DNA of 64,000 bases from Fibrisoma montanum (GTDB lineage: Bacteria; Bacteroidota; Bacteroidia; Cytophagales; Spirosomataceae), in the NCBI RefSeq assembly GCF_003583365.1, contig NZ_QXED01000008.1:1-64000 (forward strand). The letters are read 5' to 3'. Of the stretch, positions 25,873 through 35,551 are shown piece after piece. Every line of letters begins with the position of its first letter. Positions within the stretch are counted from its first letter, which is position 1. A program made the position numbers and the translations under genes. Below the pieces are notes generated by a model. It was given only the letters and a program-made list of their open reading frames with translations, was not told where the DNA came from and did no database searches.

Positions 25873-26601
25873 TTACAGATAGAGTTGAACCATCCGCTGC
25901 CAGTAGCAGGCCTGGTGTGCCCGACCATCCCAGATAATAAGTTCGTGCGGGATCTGCTTGGCCGTCAAAACCTCACTCAGCGTCAGATTACTACCCAGAA
26001 ACGGGTCTTCGGCCCCAATGGCGATGGTTATTTCCATCCGTCTTAGTTCCTTCAGAATCTGCTCATCAACCAGATTAGGTACAAAGTGCGTGGGGGTGTG
26101 AAAATAAACTTCGTCGTTGTAAAAATCATCAAACAGGCTCCGAAACTCGGCTACGGGCGTAGACAGATCGTAGCGACCGCTCAACGCTACGATCTTCCCA
26201 AAATGTTCGGGGTGGCGAAGCGCAATGTTGACGGCATGGTAAGCCCCCAGGCTGCACCCGTGAGCAATCATGAACGGCTGCGGATTTTTGAGTCGCGAAA
26301 GGGGTAATACTTCGTTCAGAATGTACTGCTCATACTGGATATGGCGCTGAATACGGTCCTGCGGATGGATGTGTCGGTTATATACGCTTTCGCTGTCGAC
26401 ACTATCAACGCAGAAGAGCTGGAGTAAACCAGTATTGATCGAACTGGACAAAGCCTCAACCAGCCCGAAGCCTTCGTAATCAAAAAAACGGCCCCGACGG
26501 GTTGGGAAAACCAGCACCCGCGCCCCTGCATCACCAAAAATGAGTAGCTCCATATCCCGGTTTAAGTTCGGGCTGAACCATTTATGGTATTCACGGTGCA
26601 T
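25873..26601 (-). CDS. Esterase-like alpha/beta hydrolase
   Basis: The 242-aa protein has an alpha/beta-hydrolase fold of the 'putative esterase' type. The nucleophile elbow is GCSLGAYHAV (Ser near residue 117), followed by HFGKIVALSGRYDLS, the acid Asp in AIGAEDPFLG, and a C-terminal His in WDGRAHQACYW. No signal peptide is seen, so it is probably cytosolic. The ATG at 26601 starts MHREYHKWFSPNLNRDMEL, which looks like the true N-terminus. It lies 73 bases downstream of the SGNH hydrolase and may be the last gene of the SAM-riboswitch transcript. The substrate is unknown. Confidence 0.85.
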   Translation of the reverse strand: MHREYHKWFSPNLNRDMELLIFGDAGARVLVFPTRRGRFFDYEGFGLVEALSSSINTGLLQLFCVDSVDSESVYNRHIHPQDRIQRHIQYEQYILNEVLPLSRLKNPQPFMIAHGCSLGAYHAVNIALRHPEHFGKIVALSGRYDLSTPVAEFRSLFDDFYNDEVYFHTPTHFVPNLVDEQILKELRRMEITIAIGAEDPFLGSNLTLSEVLTAKQIPHELIIWDGRAHQACYWQRMVQLYL

Positions 26602-26674
26602 AGTGTACGAAGTAAAAACGGCCGAAATTGGCCTGTTTTCAGCACATTTATCTACTCGCGCTTTAAAGAAATTG

Positions 26675-27268
26675 TTAAAAAATCTGCGGATGTTTGAGCA
26701 AAACCTCCCGCCAGAGTGCATATCCCTTTGCATTCAGGTGCAGCCCATCGGCCTGAAACAGCTCCGGTCGGGGGCCACAGGCGGCACTCAGCATGGGTGT
26801 ATGCGAATCAACGTAGTGGTAATGCGGATACCGCGCCACCTCTTTTCGGATCAATTCATTGGCGTACCGGATTCGATCAACAATGGCCCAACGCGCCGGA
26901 CTCGGCTTAATGGCCATGAATGTCAGCGGCACGTTCGGAAGCCGGCGTTGTAGCTTCTGCGTCAACGCGCAAAAAAACAGATATACTTCCTCAACATGAC
27001 GTCCGTCGCCCAGGTCATTGTCCCCAGCATAGAAAACGATCGATTTAGGGTTAGCCGGCACTACGAGCCGATCAAAAAACCAGGCGCAGGCTGCCAGTGT
27101 AGAGCCGCCAAAACCAAGATTAAGGGTGTTATACTGCGGAAAATCCTGCGCCAGCGTGGTCCATAGCCGGATGGATGAGCTTCCGTAGAACACGATGGGG
27201 TTATCAGCAACGGACCCTGTTTTTACTTTCTTTTCAAGCGCCTGAACTTCTTCTTCGTACCAAAACAT
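26675..27268 (-). CDS. SGNH/GDSL hydrolase
   Basis: This 197-aa cytosolic enzyme has the four SGNH blocks: the nucleophile in VFYGSSSIRLW (Ser near 30), GFGGSTLAACAW with the oxyanion Gly, YAGDNDLGDG with the Asn, and the Asp-His pair in DGLHLNAKGYALW near the C-terminus. It is an esterase or lipase of unknown substrate. It starts 40 bases after metX on the same strand, so co-transcription with met genes is likely. There is no signal peptide. Confidence 0.9.
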   Translation of the reverse strand: MFWYEEEVQALEKKVKTGSVADNPIVFYGSSSIRLWTTLAQDFPQYNTLNLGFGGSTLAACAWFFDRLVVPANPKSIVFYAGDNDLGDGRHVEEVYLFFCALTQKLQRRLPNVPLTFMAIKPSPARWAIVDRIRYANELIRKEVARYPHYHYVDSHTPMLSAACGPRPELFQADGLHLNAKGYALWREVLLKHPQIF

Positions 27269-27308
27269 GGGGGCAATATAAAGTAATCGGAACTCGAAGG
27301 CCGCGTTT

Positions 27309-28352
27309 TTACAAAACTTTCGCGCTCACCTTCGCAGATTCGCCCAGCCATTTCCTGATAATCTGGGTCAATGGCTTCGCTTCAATTAGAAAACCATCGT
27401 GGCCGTAAAGTGAATCAATTTCTTCGTAAACGGCATCGGGAATATGCCGCGCCAGAAACTGCTGTTCGGAAGGTGGGAAGAGAATATCGGAGCGAATTCC
27501 CACCACCAGCGTCCGGGCTTTAATCTGATTCAGCGCGTTCAGGATGCTGCCCCGGTTCCGCCCTACGTTGTGCGAATCCATCACTTTAGTAAGCGTCCAG
27601 TACGTAAAGGCATTAAACCGGGCCGCCAGCTTCTCACCCTGATACCGCTGGTAACTCGCGGCTTTGTAGCCGTCCAGTTGTTCGTTGTTATCGAGCGCCT
27701 GCGTGAATCCGTACGTATCGTAGTTCCGATACGAGATCAGGGCCATAGCCCGGGCCGCTTTCATACCCGCAACGCCCGCGTCGTCCCGGCGTTCGACCCA
27801 GGTCGGGTCCGCTTCGATGGCCATCCGCTGCGACTCATTGAATGCAATTCCCCAGGGTGAGAACACCGCATTGGAGGCAATCAGAATTAGATTTCGAATC
27901 AGATTGGGCTGTATGATGGCCCACTCAACTGCCTGCTGTCCACCTACCGACCCACCTACGCAAGTGTGTATCTGCTCAATGCCCAGCTCCTGACGCAGCA
28001 AATCCAGCGCACCTACCATATCGCGGATGGTAATGGCTGGAAAATCATGGTAAAAAGGCGTACCTGTTGCCGGATTGACGGATAGCGGCCCGGTGGAGCC
28101 GTAACAGGAACCGATGATGTTCGCACAGATAATAAGGTAGTGTTCCGGGTCATAAAATTTCCCGGGGCCTACCATCCCGCTCCACCAATCGACCGGATCG
28201 GCATTGCCCGTCAGCGCGTGGCAGATCCACACTACGTTAGAGCCCTCCGTATTCCGTGTGCCCTGCGTTGTGTAGGCCAGCCGAAAGCCCGGTAGTGCCT
28301 CCCCGGATTCGAGCGGGTATGTGTACTTGTAATCAAAAAACTGAAGGTCCAA
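27309..28352 (-). CDS. metX: Homoserine O-acetyltransferase
   Basis: MetX acetylates homoserine with acetyl-CoA, the activating step of methionine synthesis by direct sulfhydrylation. The 347-aa alpha/beta-hydrolase protein shows WICHALTGNADPVDWW, the nucleophile elbow CVGGSVGGQQAVEWA, ALISYRNYDTYG and the terminal His in LYGHDGFLIEAK. The start codon is TTG: the codon directly upstream is an in-frame TAA, and the reading MDLQFFDYKYTYPLESG fits the family. It follows metY after 75 bases that hold a long hairpin. Expression is probably controlled by the SAM riboswitch upstream of metY. Confidence 0.94.
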   Translation of the reverse strand: MDLQFFDYKYTYPLESGEALPGFRLAYTTQGTRNTEGSNVVWICHALTGNADPVDWWSGMVGPGKFYDPEHYLIICANIIGSCYGSTGPLSVNPATGTPFYHDFPAITIRDMVGALDLLRQELGIEQIHTCVGGSVGGQQAVEWAIIQPNLIRNLILIASNAVFSPWGIAFNESQRMAIEADPTWVERRDDAGVAGMKAARAMALISYRNYDTYGFTQALDNNEQLDGYKAASYQRYQGEKLAARFNAFTYWTLTKVMDSHNVGRNRGSILNALNQIKARTLVVGIRSDILFPPSEQQFLARHIPDAVYEEIDSLYGHDGFLIEAKPLTQIIRKWLGESAKVSAKVL

Positions 28353-28370
28353 TTATGTTCTTGGTTTGTA

Positions 28371-28424
28371 GTTCACAGCTTGCCGTTTTACCGGGTACTG
28401 ACGGTAAAACGGCAAACTGTGAAC
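28371..28424 (-). terminator. Intercistronic hairpin between metY and metX
   Basis: 28371-28393 pairs with 28402-28424 over 23 bp. The only mismatch is a G-U wobble if the minus strand is transcribed, which supports a role in the minus-strand RNA. It starts 3 bases after the metY stop. There is no T-tract, so it may stabilise the metY end or reduce metX expression rather than fully stop transcription. Confidence 0.6.
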
Positions 28425-28427
28425 AGA

Positions 28428-29864
<1,437 letters not shown>

Positions 29865-29916
29865 TTAACGGCCCCCGAGGGGCATACAGCAGCGGATGTA
29901 CAGCATGTGGTTTTAC

Positions 29917-30035
29917 GATTTATAGCTCCTAATGATCCGCTATTGCGGTTGCTTTAGGCAGGAATTAGCACCTTGCCGTGTGGTAGGTTGCCAGAGGTTC
30001 ACCGAGCCTGGTCTCTCCCCTCTTCTTTATAAATC
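29917..30035 (-). ncRNA. SAM-I (S-box) riboswitch aptamer
   Basis: On the minus strand, P1 forms from GATTTATA (30035-30028) and TATAAATC (29924-29917). Between them are the conserved parts: GAGGGGAGAGACCAG, CTGGCAACC, the P3 arm ending GGTGCTAATTCCTGCC, and a CCGC-AATA-GCGG P4 hairpin. This is the SAM-I pattern that senses S-adenosylmethionine. The expression platform (29745-29916) contains small GC hairpins (for example GGCC-AACA-GGCC) but no plain terminator, so control may act on translation. The regulated genes are metY-metX and possibly the two hydrolases beyond. Confidence 0.9.
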
Positions 30036-30084
30036 AATCTGCGCCGGGGTTAAAAAAAGGCGCTATTCAATTGACTTGATAGCG

Positions 30085-30117
30085 CAAGTATAACAGCCAG
30101 ACGATGGGATTCCAAAA
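30085..30117 (-). promoter_or_regulatory. Promoter of the met riboswitch transcript
   Basis: On the minus strand TTTTG (TTG at 30115-30113) and TATACTTG (30092-30085) are 20 bases apart, close to the TTG/TAnnTTTG consensus (one mismatch). The start site would be near 30078, about 43 bases before the riboswitch P1. The -7 box overlaps one arm of a short hairpin (30060-30085). Confidence 0.65.
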
Positions 30118-30173
30118 TCCAGACTGGATTTTTTGCCGTTCCCTTATTTTTCAGGAATATCCGGACGTAGTTA

Positions 30174-30203
30174 TTTGAATAGCCACGCCGTTTTTTACTT
30201 TTG
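30174..30203 (+). promoter_or_regulatory. Promoter of the DUF721 gene
   Basis: TTTG (30174-30177) and TACTTTTG (30196-30203) are separated by 18 bases, an exact Bacteroidota-type promoter. The start site near 30210 gives a very short leader before the ATG at 30223. Confidence 0.75.
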
Positions 30204-30222
30204 TTTTTAAGATCGCTATCCA

Positions 30223-30549
30223 ATGAGTCAAGTATATCGTTTCAAGTCCGAACACACTGGCCGACGCGCTGATACAACTACGGTAAAAGACGCCATCAAC
30301 CAGTTGCTGAAAACCTACCAGCTTCAGACCCGCTTTAACGAAACGTACCTTGAGGCTTTCTGGAGCCGGATGATGGGGCAGGCGATTGCTTCCCGCACGA
30401 ACCGGCTGTACGTCCGGGATCGAAAACTGCATATTGAGATATCGTCGGCTCCGCTCCGCAACGAACTCGTCAACGCCAAACAGAAGCTTATCCAGCTCGT
30501 CAATAAGGATATGGGCTCAGAGGTGATCGACGATGTAATCTTCATCTGA
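30223..30549 (+). CDS. DUF721 (DciA-like) protein
   Basis: This 108-aa basic protein has the DUF721 pattern: a helix (TTVKDAINQLLKTYQL), EAFWSRMMGQAIASRTNRLYVRDRKLHIEISSAP with the usual Trp, and LRNELVNAKQKLIQLVN. DciA, a member of this family in other phyla, loads the replicative helicase DnaB; whether the Bacteroidota members do so is inferred. No signal peptide or membrane segment is present. It is preceded by a good promoter and has no operon partner. Confidence 0.85.
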   Translation: MSQVYRFKSEHTGRRADTTTVKDAINQLLKTYQLQTRFNETYLEAFWSRMMGQAIASRTNRLYVRDRKLHIEISSAPLRNELVNAKQKLIQLVNKDMGSEVIDDVIFI

Positions 30550-30571
30550 TCCGGCCGGGCCGCTCCTGGCT

Positions 30572-31294
30572 TCAGAATTGAATCAGCAAACTCTTACGCT
30601 CCTGCTGCATAGTGATCGGCTCGGCAATGAACGTAGCGTTCAGGCCTAGTTGACGGCACATGGCCAGCCACTCCGACTCGGGTATGACCAGAAATCCGTT
30701 TTGTTGCCGGATGGTGTAGTACGCCGAAAACCGCAGCCGAACCAATAGTTTCAGCATCGACAGGAGTTGCCCCTGCCGGAACGATTTAGTAACGATACTC
30801 CAGATGTCCTTCATGGTATTTTCCTCCACGATCAGATCGCAGATCAGGGCTTTGGCACCGGGTGCCGCTACGTTCCGGATGGCGGCCAGCAACTGCTTTA
30901 CTTCCGATGCGTCGCGGTAGTACTGCACCACACTCATGACAATGATGAGATCGAACCGCTGATCGGCCAGTACGGTAAAGTTCAGGTAATCATCGGCGGA
31001 GAGATCGTGGAAATACACATTCGGGTGATGCCGGTGTTTGGAGCGCGCCAGTTCGTTGTACCGCTTCGAAACGTCCAGCCCGTGTATTTCGGCAACCCGG
31101 TCGTGCCAGGCATCTTCCAGGTTACCCGGTCCGGACCCAATATCCAGGACTTTCTGCGACTTTGCGACTGTAACGTATTTCTCGACCCGCGCCAGAAAAT
31201 ACGCGTAATTGGCCGACATCGAATCATCAAACTCATTCTCCTGCTGCCAGAAATCGAGCCAGGTTGCGGATTCGTGCTCTTTTTGAGTAGTCAT
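30572..31294 (-). CDS. SAM-dependent methyltransferase (class I)
   Basis: This 240-aa protein has a Rossmann-type methyltransferase domain. Motif I is VLDIGSGPGNLED, motif II the acidic IHGLDVSKRYNEL, and DLIIVMSVVQYY the motif IV region. There is no signal peptide. It lies downstream of the GT87 gene on the same strand with a gap of about 100 bases and ends near the convergent DUF721 gene. It could methylate a sugar or lipid intermediate of the glycosylation cluster, but the substrate cannot be read from the sequence. Confidence 0.88.
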   Translation of the reverse strand: MTTQKEHESATWLDFWQQENEFDDSMSANYAYFLARVEKYVTVAKSQKVLDIGSGPGNLEDAWHDRVAEIHGLDVSKRYNELARSKHRHHPNVYFHDLSADDYLNFTVLADQRFDLIIVMSVVQYYRDASEVKQLLAAIRNVAAPGAKALICDLIVEENTMKDIWSIVTKSFRQGQLLSMLKLLVRLRFSAYYTIRQQNGFLVIPESEWLAMCRQLGLNATFIAEPITMQQERKSLLIQF

Positions 31295-31395
31295 TTTTGA
31301 CTATTACATTGTATTTTGTTAGTAATTTTTGCTTTGCCTGTCATCATTAACTCCCTCAAAAAGCCTGATTCTTTGACGGCTTTTCAATCGGCAGG

Positions 31396-32586
31396 TCACG
31401 ACAAAACGGTGGCTTGCAGCTCCGGCGCGGGTTTCGGTACGTTGGAGGGTACGTGCATGAGGTAGAGGATCCGGAACCAGATCAGCACACACGGCAGCGC
31501 TTTCAGTACGTAAGGTTTTACCAGTTGTTCGCGAAGAAAACCCGGAAATATATCGCTTGGTGAAAGTACCGTCAGCACAAAGCAACTTAGTAGCAGAACC
31601 CGGTCGAGCCAGGTCTGGGGACTAACGAACCACCAGCAAATCACGCCCGTAACGGCCGTTATATACGTAGGCGATTCAGCCACCGGGTTGAAAATGACCT
31701 GAAAAATCAGAACCGAAGCGACCATCAGCATCCGGAACGTTCGTTCGCCAAAGCGCCGGACGTGTATGTAAACCGTGCAGAACAGCATTACTCCCGTACC
31801 GATGATGGCCGGCGTCGCAATGTTGGGGGAAATGAGTAGATGCACCAGCCGGTGAATCGACGTATTGGCCCACTTGTCCCCATCGGACTTGATGAACAGC
31901 TGTTTCACCCACATCTCGTACTGCCACCAAAGTTTTTCCGGCGACGTAAACAGTAGAGGCAGCAAAGCCAGCACAACGCCCCAACCCACCATGTACACCA
32001 GGAATCGCAGCTTCTGCGGATACAGTAGAAACAGCGCAGCCGCGACGAGGCTATAGATTTTAATGTTAAAGCCAAGTAGGATGAAAAAAGCCGCCCAGAT
32101 CGGCTGTCGCTTTTCAAAACACAGGAAGGTAAACAGCGAAATGGCCGCAATGAGCGGATTCGTTTGACTGCCCACCACCGACGTAAACAGTTCCTGCAGG
32201 CCGAACCAGTACGCAAAGACCTTCTGACCATGTGTCCACGGCATCCGGTAAACGGCAACTACCCATACTGCGGCAAACAAAAACTGCCAGATAAATAGCC
32301 CGACAGCATACGGCAGCGCAAAAACAGGGGCGAACAATGCCGCAAACGTTGGTGCGTAGTGAAAGTGATCCGAATACTCGACAGGATACACATCGTACAA
32401 ACTCTTCCCCTCGATCAGATGATGCAGTGAAAAGTAAAAGATGCTGTAGTTATTCGAGCCGAACAGAAAAACGGCCTTGATGCTCGCAAACAGCGTAGCA
32501 GCCGCATAGATGCCAAAAATAAACCGAAAATCGCTGAACAGCGGTTTCCTGAAAAATTGTATCATTCCGGCAACAGACAAATTCAT
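31396..32586 (-). CDS. GT87-like membrane glycosyltransferase
   Basis: The ~396-aa integral membrane protein has around ten hydrophobic helices. The N-terminal FIFGIYAAATLFASIKAVFLF and the motif FWQFLFAAVWVVAVYR, followed by ALFLLYPQKLRFLVYM, match the GT87/DUF2029 family. Members of this family are mannosyltransferases that use polyprenyl-phosphate sugars on the outer side of the membrane. The ATG at 32586 is preferred to a TTG at 32610. It follows the deacetylase by 20 bases. The upstream GT2 enzyme could provide the polyprenyl-phosphate sugar donor. Confidence 0.82.
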   Translation of the reverse strand: MNLSVAGMIQFFRKPLFSDFRFIFGIYAAATLFASIKAVFLFGSNNYSIFYFSLHHLIEGKSLYDVYPVEYSDHFHYAPTFAALFAPVFALPYAVGLFIWQFLFAAVWVVAVYRMPWTHGQKVFAYWFGLQELFTSVVGSQTNPLIAAISLFTFLCFEKRQPIWAAFFILLGFNIKIYSLVAAALFLLYPQKLRFLVYMVGWGVVLALLPLLFTSPEKLWWQYEMWVKQLFIKSDGDKWANTSIHRLVHLLISPNIATPAIIGTGVMLFCTVYIHVRRFGERTFRMLMVASVLIFQVIFNPVAESPTYITAVTGVICWWFVSPQTWLDRVLLLSCFVLTVLSPSDIFPGFLREQLVKPYVLKALPCVLIWFRILYLMHVPSNVPKPAPELQATVLS

Positions 32587-32606
32587 GAGGGAAAAGAAAG
32601 CGGTTT

Positions 32607-33395
32607 TCAAGGATGATCGAGTTGCTGCACAAACTCGTTCATGGTACAGAAATCACCCATCGGTTTCAGGTATCGAAGCAGTTGCTCAACCCGGTTCAGC
32701 AGCTCGTCCTGCGAATGCCGCCGGACATACGCCGGTATTTTTTCGAAGGCCGACAAATCAGTGAACTCCCACGGGTGTACGTACAGGTTCAGGAACCCTT
32801 CTTGCCGGAGCGTCTGTCGGCAAAGCTGTTTGTACAGGCTAAACGGAAAGTTTTTCAGGCTGAGCCAGAACAAAGGCAGCCGCAGGTGGGGCGTTACGGA
32901 TGCCGGTACCTGCCATACGTTCTGCTCCCGAAATGGCTGCCGCGGCTCTCCCCAATGGTTATACCGACCCGGCAGCCAGGTTGGATGCAGCGACGAATTG
33001 TACGTATAACCGGCCTGCTGCACGTCAAGCGGATTAACATAACCCATGCGGGCACGGCGAAACCCCGTAACCGGCCGCTCCAGCAGTTGCTCCAGCGCCA
33101 GGCGGGATGTCAACAGGTCGGCGGGTTCAAACGTAGTATGATAGTACCCGTGTGAGGCAATCTCGTGTTTGCGGGCGAGCGTCCGGATCAGTTCCGATTC
33201 ATGTAAGGCGTAGTTAGCGGTTGTGAACAGTGTCGTACGGACCCCAACCGCATCGAATCGCTCGGCCAGAAGCCGCAGGCCACGGGTCGAAACGGCCATC
33301 TGCTCGGTCATGGACAGATCGTGCCCGAACTCCACGGCCGTATCAAACTCCTCTACATCGACGGTGAATAATATACCTGATCTGCTGATTGCCAT
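32607..33395 (-). CDS. Polysaccharide deacetylase (NodB-like)
   Basis: The 262-aa protein has the CE4/NodB fold: GILFTVDVEEFD with the catalytic-metal Asp region, a metal HxxxH-like block HEIASHGYYHTT, and GFRRARMGYV. The C-terminal NLYVHPWEF holds another family His. It is predicted to be soluble and to de-N-acetylate a sugar polymer or lipid-linked sugar. Its first 43 bases overlap the 3' end of the upstream GT2 gene, and GT87 follows, so the three form a tight operon. Confidence 0.9.
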   Translation of the reverse strand: MAISRSGILFTVDVEEFDTAVEFGHDLSMTEQMAVSTRGLRLLAERFDAVGVRTTLFTTANYALHESELIRTLARKHEIASHGYYHTTFEPADLLTSRLALEQLLERPVTGFRRARMGYVNPLDVQQAGYTYNSSLHPTWLPGRYNHWGEPRQPFREQNVWQVPASVTPHLRLPLFWLSLKNFPFSLYKQLCRQTLRQEGFLNLYVHPWEFTDLSAFEKIPAYVRRHSQDELLNRVEQLLRYLKPMGDFCTMNEFVQQLDHP

Positions 33396-34345
33396 TTCGT
33401 TACAGTTTCGTCGATGTCGCTCGTATCGCCTATAATGTAGGCCGGTCGCTGCTTGACTTCAACGAAGGTTTTACCTAAATAAACGCCTATGATGCCAATG
33501 AGTATAAACTGAACCCCTCCAATCAGCACCATGAGCAGCACAAGGGTTGTCCAACCCGACACGGTTGCGTTGGTAAAGAAGTATTCATACAGGACTTCGG
33601 CCCCAAACAAACTGGCAAATAGTGACATAGCAAACCCCAACAGCACTGACATGTAAAGGGGCCGCGTTGAAAATGACGTAATGCCCATAGCGGCCAGTTT
33701 TACCATTTTGCGAACAGAGTATTTAGACCGCCCTGCATACCGGGGAGCCGGTTCGTAAAGCACCCGACACTGCCGAAACCCAATCCACGAGATAGCCCCG
33801 CGCAGAAACAGATCGTTTTCTTTGAATGACTTCAACGTATCGACTACCTTCCGGTCTAGAAGCCGGAAATCGGCGGCACCGTCCTCTATATTCAGGTTGG
33901 AAGCAGCCCGCAGCAACCGGTAAAAATTTCGCGACGTAGTGCGTTTAAACCAGGATAGCCGCGGATCGGGTCGGCGAACGGTATATACTACTTCGTAGCC
34001 TTCGCGCCATTTGTCGATGAGTGTCGGAATCAACTCGGGGGGGTGCTGCAGGTCGGCATCCAGACAGATGACGGCATCGCCCCGGGCGTGGTCGTACCCG
34101 GCCCGCAAAGCCATCTGATGACCAAAGTTGCGGGAGAACGACAGGTAACGAACAACTGGATAGGCCTGGCTTAACTGTCGAAGTACAAAACGAGTCTGAT
34201 CGGTACTGCCGTCGTCAATGATCAGAATTTCGTAGGCTCCATACGCTTCCATGATGCTCATTAAACGATGCACCAGAACGGGTAAGTTTTCTTCTTCGTT
34301 ATACGACGGTACGATCAGACTTATCATACCAGAACCTGATTTCAT
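33353..34345 (-). CDS. GtrB-like glycosyltransferase family 2
   Basis: The 330-aa enzyme is a GT2 of the dolichol-/undecaprenyl-phosphate sugar synthase type (GtrB, ArnC, DPM1). It shows the nucleotide-binding IVPSYNEEENLPVLVHRL, IIDDGSTDQT, and the DxD motif in VICLDADLQHPPEL, then RSKYSVRKMVKLA. Two C-terminal membrane helices follow (LYMSVLLGFAMSLFA and LVLLMVLIGGVQFIL). Start 34345 (MKSGSGMISLIVPSY) is preferred over an extended reading. The 3' end overlaps the deacetylase gene by 43 bases. It probably makes a polyprenyl-phosphate sugar for the GT87 enzyme. Confidence 0.92.
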   Translation of the reverse strand: MKSGSGMISLIVPSYNEEENLPVLVHRLMSIMEAYGAYEILIIDDGSTDQTRFVLRQLSQAYPVVRYLSFSRNFGHQMALRAGYDHARGDAVICLDADLQHPPELIPTLIDKWREGYEVVYTVRRPDPRLSWFKRTTSRNFYRLLRAASNLNIEDGAADFRLLDRKVVDTLKSFKENDLFLRGAISWIGFRQCRVLYEPAPRYAGRSKYSVRKMVKLAAMGITSFSTRPLYMSVLLGFAMSLFASLFGAEVLYEYFFTNATVSGWTTLVLLMVLIGGVQFILIGIIGVYLGKTFVEVKQRPAYIIGDTSDIDETVTKWQSADQVYYSPSM

Positions 34346-34511
34346 AGTATCTTCGTGATGTAACAAACTACAAGCAATTGTATTGCCCGATGGGGCTTCG
34401 GAATCTGGGGCTAAAAATAAGTACTTATACTTACTCCATCCTAACCGAAAAGTTAAAGTTTGCTTAAAAATTTTTATATCCGTGCAACCGTCTGCATAAA
34501 TTACCTGTCTT

Positions 34512-35513
34512 GTGAAAGCTCGATCAACTACCCTCACTCAATCCGGTAACCTTCATGGTGGCGACAGCAAGCTTGTGCTTCAGGAGGAGCAGCGCCAGGA
34601 TCTCGGTTTTGGCACCAAATTAAACGACCCCTATTCGCGGCTGATCAACAAAGACGGCAGCTTCAACATCCGGCGTTCCAATGAAATGTTCTGGGACCGG
34701 ATCAACCTCTATAACCGACTCATTACCATGGGCTGGCCCCAGTTTCTGGCTCTGGTTGGTTTGTTCTACCTGACGGTTAATCTTTTTTTTGCCGGGATCT
34801 ATCTGCTGGTCGGTGCCGAGAATCTCAAGGGCATCGCCGATCTTACGTTGTATGGCAGATTCTGGAATTCGTTTTTCTTCAGCGCCCAGACGCTGACCAC
34901 GGTTGGATACGGCCACATCTACCCCAACAGTTTCATTACGAGCACAATATCATCGTTCGAGTCGCTGGTGGGGCTGCTGGCGTTTGCGTTGGTGACAGGG
35001 CTGCTGTATGGCCGTTTCTCCCGTCCGGTCGCCCATATCCGATTCGCCAGACAAGCGGTTTTTGCCCCGTACCTGGATGTGAACGCGTGGATGTTCCGGA
35101 TCATCAATACCCGGTCCAACCAGCTCATCGACGTAGAAGTCGAAGTGTCGCTTTCCCGGCTGGAGATGCACAAGGGCGTAAAGCAACGCCGGTATTATAC
35201 GTTGAATCTGGAACGTAAAAAAGTAACGTTTTTTCCAACCAACTGGACGCTGGTTCATCCCATTACTGACGAAAGTCCGCTGCACGGCTGCAGTCCCGAA
35301 GACCTCGCCGAATCTGACGCCGAATTTCTAATTTTGCTCCGGGCCATTGACGATACGTTCTCCCAGATGGTTCATGCCCGGTGCTCGTACCGGTACGATG
35401 AAGTGCTCTGGGGCCAGAAATACCAGCCTATGTTCGATGGTAGTAGTAGGCAAGGGTTATTCGCCATTGACCTGAACCTGCTCGATGCAACGGTTCCGGC
35501 TCCTCTTAACTGA
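34512..35513 (+). CDS. Inward-rectifier potassium channel (KirBac-like)
   Basis: The 333-aa protein is a bacterial Kir channel. It has the slide helix (NRLITMGWPQFLAL), TM1 (LVGLFYLTVNLFFAGIYLL), the pore helix and the selectivity filter TTVGYGHIYP, and TM2 (LVGLLAFALVTGLLYGRFSRP). The C-terminal cytosolic immunoglobulin-like domain follows (ARQAVFAPY, then NARS-like RIINTRSNQL). The start is GTG at 34512; no ATG in frame gives a complete N-terminus. The gene is divergent from the GT2 cluster with a gap of 166 bases. It passes potassium across the inner membrane. Confidence 0.95.
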   Translation: MKARSTTLTQSGNLHGGDSKLVLQEEQRQDLGFGTKLNDPYSRLINKDGSFNIRRSNEMFWDRINLYNRLITMGWPQFLALVGLFYLTVNLFFAGIYLLVGAENLKGIADLTLYGRFWNSFFFSAQTLTTVGYGHIYPNSFITSTISSFESLVGLLAFALVTGLLYGRFSRPVAHIRFARQAVFAPYLDVNAWMFRIINTRSNQLIDVEVEVSLSRLEMHKGVKQRRYYTLNLERKKVTFFPTNWTLVHPITDESPLHGCSPEDLAESDAEFLILLRAIDDTFSQMVHARCSYRYDEVLWGQKYQPMFDGSSRQGLFAIDLNLLDATVPAPLN

Positions 35514-35551
35514 GCCATGAGACAATTTTATTATTTAACCATATCTGCGAT

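Noticed and set aside
30052-30085. Minus-strand hairpin with T-run (30060-30085, T-run 30058-30052) as an intrinsic terminator
   Set aside because: It fits the shape, but the met promoter -7 box overlaps one arm, so transcripts would start inside it; no gene directly upstream needs it. Left unannotated.
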